Source: Anaerolineae bacterium (lineage in GTDB: Bacteria > Chloroflexota > Anaerolineae > JAFGEY01). From it: 27,314 bases of DNA. The stretch lies in assembly GCA_016931365.1 (NCBI GenBank), contig JAFGEY010000084.1, forward strand, positions 1 through 27,314. Direction: 5' to 3'. Positions within the stretch are counted from its first letter, which is position 1. Every line of letters starts with the position of its first letter. Below are positions 24,178-27,314 of the stretch, piece by piece. The notes beneath the pieces are model-generated. The model had not been told where the DNA came from and ran no database searches. It was given only the letters and a program-made list of their open reading frames with translations. Position numbers and translations under genes: made by a program.

Positions 24178-25023
24178 CTAACCTTTGACCTGGATCAATA
24201 CTGCCGTGATATTGTCTTCACCCCCGGCATCATTGGCCCGCGCGATCAAACGTCGACATGCGACCTGCGGCGAGCTTTCGGCATTGACAATCGAAAGAAT
24301 CTCATCTTCAGGAATCATACTCCAAAGGCCATCGCAGCACAAGAGCAAAGAGCTGTTCGTGGGCAAAGATTGAAGATAAGTATCGACCTCCAGGTTGCCC
24401 GCACGCCCGACTGCCCGGTAAAGGACATTTCGCTGCGGGTGAGTTTTGGCTTCTTCGGGCGTCAACTGTCCCAACTCGATCAATCGATTGACCAGCGAAT
24501 GATCTTTGGTCAATTGGCGGATGCTGTTGCGCGTGATCAGGTAGGCGCGGCTGTCTCCCACATGGGCGATAAAGGCGTTCGTCCCCAACAAAAAAGCGCA
24601 GGTCAGCGTTGTGCCGCCTTTAGGGAGCTTTTCCTGTACCTTGCCGTTAGCAGTGACAATCGCCTCGGTCAGGACTTCATTGATCGGGCGCAAATTGGTC
24701 GCTCCAGACTGGGTCAAAAAAGGCTCATAGATTTCGCGCAGAATCCAGTTGGCAACCGTGCGCATCGCCAGGGAGCTGACCTCGCCGCCGTTCATCTGCC
24801 CTCCCATCCCATCGGCGATGATGTACAGCCCGATAGGCTGCAAGTCTTGCCCCTGAGACAAGAGCGCACTGAGCGTAAACAGTGCATCCTGGTTGTAATC
24901 TCGCACCAGGCCTTTATCAGTCGCGGCGCCGACGACGATCGACAGGCTTTCCTTCTCCTCAGTGATAGGAACCAGTGCCGAAGAAGATTGTTTTTTACCA
25001 AACAGTTTTTTAAACATTTCCAT
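24178..25023 (-). CDS. PP2C-family Ser/Thr phosphatase, soluble, about 281 aa
   Basis: A PP2C catalytic domain with ATDKGLVRDYNQDA, IIADGMGGQMNGGE, IAHVGDSRAYL, CCDGLWSM and GGEDNITAVLI. It has no membrane segment, unlike the first PP2C in the window. A basic N-terminus (MFKKLFGKKQ) precedes the domain. Start choice is uncertain: ATG 25023 has GGTGG eight bases upstream, ATG 25017 and 25038 are alternatives, and the longest frame uses TTG 25050. It lies directly after the kinase gene and is its expected antagonist. Confidence 0.88.
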   Translation of the reverse strand: MEMFKKLFGKKQSSSALVPITEEKESLSIVVGAATDKGLVRDYNQDALFTLSALLSQGQDLQPIGLYIIADGMGGQMNGGEVSSLAMRTVANWILREIYEPFLTQSGATNLRPINEVLTEAIVTANGKVQEKLPKGGTTLTCAFLLGTNAFIAHVGDSRAYLITRNSIRQLTKDHSLVNRLIELGQLTPEEAKTHPQRNVLYRAVGRAGNLEVDTYLQSLPTNSSLLLCCDGLWSMIPEDEILSIVNAESSPQVACRRLIARANDAGGEDNITAVLIQVKG

Positions 25024-25095
25024 TGTGTCGGCCACCATTGTGCAATACAAAAATCAGTCGGGTTGATCGGTCAGCAGCCTGCCAGGCGATCCAAC

Positions 25096-27045
25096 TCAGG
25101 GCAAGAGTGCGTAAACCCGGCCATTTCGTGCTGCCACATAAACCGTGTTGTCCGCAAATGCCGGTATGGAAACAATCCCGCTATCTGCGAAAAACTTCCA
25201 GCGCAAGTCGCCGCCGCGCGCGTCAAAACTGTATAGATGCCCATCCATCGAGCCGACATACACGGCTTCTTGAGTCACTGTCGGCGATGAGCCAATCGGG
25301 CCGCCGGTTTCGGCGCGCCATACTTCACGCCCTTTGCTATAATCATAAGCATATACATTGCCATCTTGAGAGCCAATATAAACCAGGCCCAGTGGCTCCG
25401 AGATCGCTGGTGAAGAGGTGACGCGGCCTTTGGTGCGCGCCTTCCAGACCACCCATCCCGCCTGTGCGTCGATGGCATAAACATTCCAGTCCATCGATCC
25501 CACAAAGACCATCCCCTCATGTACGGCTGGCGACGACAACACGGGTCGACCGACGGAACACTTCCACTTGAGCTTTCCCGTCTGAATATCGACGGCATAG
25601 ATGTTGGAATCGTCAGCGCCGAAATAAACAATGCCTTCATAGATAAATGGCGAAGAGCGAACGTGATCTTCGACCTCAAACCGCCACACCTGGCGACCAT
25701 TCCGCGCGTCCAGGTTATACAAGCAATGATCATCAGACCCGACAAAAACGTGTGACATCGCCACACGCGGCGAAGAACGCACGCGGTCGCGGGTCGGGCT
25801 GGTCCACATAATGCGCCCATCACTTTTGCTCAGCGCGTAGACCATTCGATCTTCAGAGCCAAAAAAGATCAGATGCTCCCAAATGTATGGCGACGAAGCA
25901 ATGCCGTCTTCAGTGGGATATTTCCACAAAAAAGTGCCTTCTTTGGCATCGATCGCATACAAATTGTGGTCATAAGAACCAATATACAAAACACCCTCTG
26001 AAATAGCCGGCGATGAGGTGATCTCGTCTTCGCAGGCAAATTCCCAAATCGGCAAAACGTTGCCCGTTTCTGAAAAAGAAAGCGTCGACGTGGCAAAAGC
26101 TGTGGTCGACGGTGTGCCACCTATCGGCATTCGCGCAGGAACAACGCCTGGCGCAGAGACAATCGCCGTCGGACGACTCAGAAAGAGCAATGCTTGTTTA
26201 AAGTCATCGGCGGAGGCAAAACGTTTATCAATCTCGTACTCGAGAGCTCTCATCACGACGGCCTCAAGGCCTTCGGTCACCTGAGAGTTCAATTGCCGGA
26301 TAGGACGCTCGTGAAAAGTAAATGGCGGCTCTTCCTGAGGGTTATGTTTGGTCAACAGGTGATGCATGGTCGCGCCGAGCGCATACAAATCTCCACGTGG
26401 TTCCGCGGCGCCACGATACTGCTCGGGGGGAGTATAGCCTTCGGTGCCGATCATTGTCCCGCGTTGCTCTCCCTGAAACACTTTGGCGATGCCAAAGTCG
26501 ATCATCATCACCCTGTCAAACTCGTTGAGCATCACGTTGGAGGGTTTGAGATCGCGAAAGATCACTGGATCAGGCTTGTGATTGTGCAGATAACCCAACA
26601 CATCGCAGATCTGAATGGCCCAGTCAATAACCTTTTCTTGTTCAATGGGCCCTTTGCTTTCGGTGATGATCTGCTCCAGGTTTTTGCCCTCGACAAAATC
26701 GGTAACCAGGTAGACGCGCTCACCCTCGCTGAAATAATCGAACACCTTGAGCACCGCAGGGTGATTGAGCGAAGCCAACACATTGGCCTCACGATCAAAC
26801 TGCTGGCGGTACAAATCTCTCAAGTGCGCATCGGCCACCGTGTTGAACATCTCTTTAACTGCACAGAGCCTGGACGCTTTTTCAAAGCGAAGGTCTCGTG
26901 CTTTGTACACAACCGCCATACCGCCGCTTCCAGCGGTACTAAGAATTTCGTAGCGATCCTGGAGAACAGTGCCAGGAATCAATGTGACTTCTGTCCCCAG
27001 ATCAACCAGATGCGTTGTTCCTCGTCTTGTTGCACCAGATGCCAT
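25096..27045 (-). CDS. soluble Ser/Thr protein kinase with C-terminal eight-repeat PQQ-type propeller, 649 aa
   Basis: The kinase domain (about 31-295) has the glycine loop GSGGMAVVY, K64, E86, FRDLKPSN (163-170, catalytic D165), DFG (183-185) and GTEGYTPPEQY. The usual HRD histidine is phenylalanine here. After a linker (295-325) come seven 40-residue repeats, each SSP...VYxGSxDxxxYAxD...GxxxW, plus one split unit whose final strand (PIWEF) lies before the first repeat. That predicts an eight-bladed propeller closed by pairing of its two ends. No transmembrane helix is visible, so the propeller is cytoplasmic, unlike PknB-type receptors. ATG 27045 was chosen with GAGGTG upstream. It is the first gene of the phosphosignalling run. 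Confidence 0.93.
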   Translation of the reverse strand: MASGATRRGTTHLVDLGTEVTLIPGTVLQDRYEILSTAGSGGMAVVYKARDLRFEKASRLCAVKEMFNTVADAHLRDLYRQQFDREANVLASLNHPAVLKVFDYFSEGERVYLVTDFVEGKNLEQIITESKGPIEQEKVIDWAIQICDVLGYLHNHKPDPVIFRDLKPSNVMLNEFDRVMMIDFGIAKVFQGEQRGTMIGTEGYTPPEQYRGAAEPRGDLYALGATMHHLLTKHNPQEEPPFTFHERPIRQLNSQVTEGLEAVVMRALEYEIDKRFASADDFKQALLFLSRPTAIVSAPGVVPARMPIGGTPSTTAFATSTLSFSETGNVLPIWEFACEDEITSSPAISEGVLYIGSYDHNLYAIDAKEGTFLWKYPTEDGIASSPYIWEHLIFFGSEDRMVYALSKSDGRIMWTSPTRDRVRSSPRVAMSHVFVGSDDHCLYNLDARNGRQVWRFEVEDHVRSSPFIYEGIVYFGADDSNIYAVDIQTGKLKWKCSVGRPVLSSPAVHEGMVFVGSMDWNVYAIDAQAGWVVWKARTKGRVTSSPAISEPLGLVYIGSQDGNVYAYDYSKGREVWRAETGGPIGSSPTVTQEAVYVGSMDGHLYSFDARGGDLRWKFFADSGIVSIPAFADNTVYVAARNGRVYALLP

Positions 27046-27142
27046 CAAACACCTCTCGCGTCAATACTCAATGACAGAGCGCCCTACACACCAATCTAGC
27101 CCCACCACGACGACTCCGCCAACCTGAATTTGATGGATAACC

Positions 27143-27233
27143 GTCTAGTACTCAGTCAAACAAGATTTGATAGGTCACTTGCTTGCACGGGCCGGTTTTC
27201 ACTTATCATCTCTAGTTTGCACGAGTACTAGAC
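27143..27233. repeat. 11-bp inverted repeat pair upstream of the kinase operon
   Basis: GTCTAGTACTC (27143-27153) and GAGTACTAGAC (27223-27233) are perfect inverted copies 69 bases apart, in the 269-base non-coding stretch between the kinase start and the window edge. They could be paired operator sites or the closing stem of a structured leader. No convincing promoter or further gene was seen in this stretch. Confidence 0.4.
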
Positions 27234-27314
27234 CTTCCTCCCAAAAGTTCTTGGGGTAATATCTGACGTTAGCCAAAATGATCCATTTTCGAAGTGTATA
27301 TGGTATAGTAGTAC

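Noticed and set aside
23860..25236. 458-residue rightward frame opposite the PP2C and J-VWA genes
   Set aside because: It is long only because of GC-rich antisense codon structure. It spans three real leftward genes and has no ribosome binding site or family motifs.
26194..27099. 301-residue rightward frame opposite the kinase domain
   Set aside because: It is antisense to the kinase catalytic core, whose motifs are intact; no independent evidence supports it.

Overview
The window looks like chromosomal DNA from a GC-rich, probably monoderm bacterium. The best guess is Chloroflexota (Anaerolineae or Caldilineae type). This is inferred from the mix seen: Pro/Thr-rich spacer tails, frequent TTG/GTG starts, a tandem FemX pair, an AIM24-family protein behind a zinc ribbon, and a soluble Ser/Thr kinase carrying PQQ-type propeller repeats. 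No rRNA, tRNA, CRISPR array, transposase or integrase was seen.

Layout. 1-1500 is an accessory patch: two unrelated leftward genes, each with a strong ribosome binding site. The larger one is bracketed by two attC-like foldable sites, as in an integron gene-cassette array. 1590-1780 holds a candidate small RNA (leftward promoter, structured body, intrinsic terminator). 1888-3612 is a rightward unit controlled by an OmpR-type tandem box: a Tat lipoprotein with two EF-hand-like repeats, then an HtrA-type lipoprotein protease. 3733-8682 is a leftward housekeeping operon, ffh-rpsP-khpA-rimM-(ARMT1-like)-(NTF2-like)-suhB, with a clear promoter at 8747-8775; trmD is missing where it usually sits. 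8814-10091 is a PP2C phosphatase with a membrane anchor and a Pro/Thr tail, driven by a perfect consensus promoter. 10186-10935 is a SpoU-family RNA methyltransferase. 11025-12147 is an AIM24-like gene plus a tiny membrane protein, closed by a strong terminator. 12216-16565 is a 1449-residue multi-PAS/GAF hybrid histidine kinase. Divergent from it is rplS (16850-17212), with its own promoter, a leader hairpin and a terminator, followed by a class I glutamine amidotransferase and murI. murI converges on, and overlaps by 19 bases, a leftward FemX pair.

The right end (21094-27045) is the most system-like part. It is a leftward run encoding a soluble Ser/Thr kinase with an eight-repeat propeller, a PP2C phosphatase, a J-domain/VWA fusion protein, a zinc-ribbon/FHA protein whose start lies inside the fusion gene, a small conserved-looking protein, and an OmpR-family response regulator. 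Together they offer a phosphate writer, an eraser, a phosphothreonine reader and a chaperone-linked VWA effector. The regulator and the FemX pair continue on the same strand, so a link to cell-wall assembly is possible but not shown.
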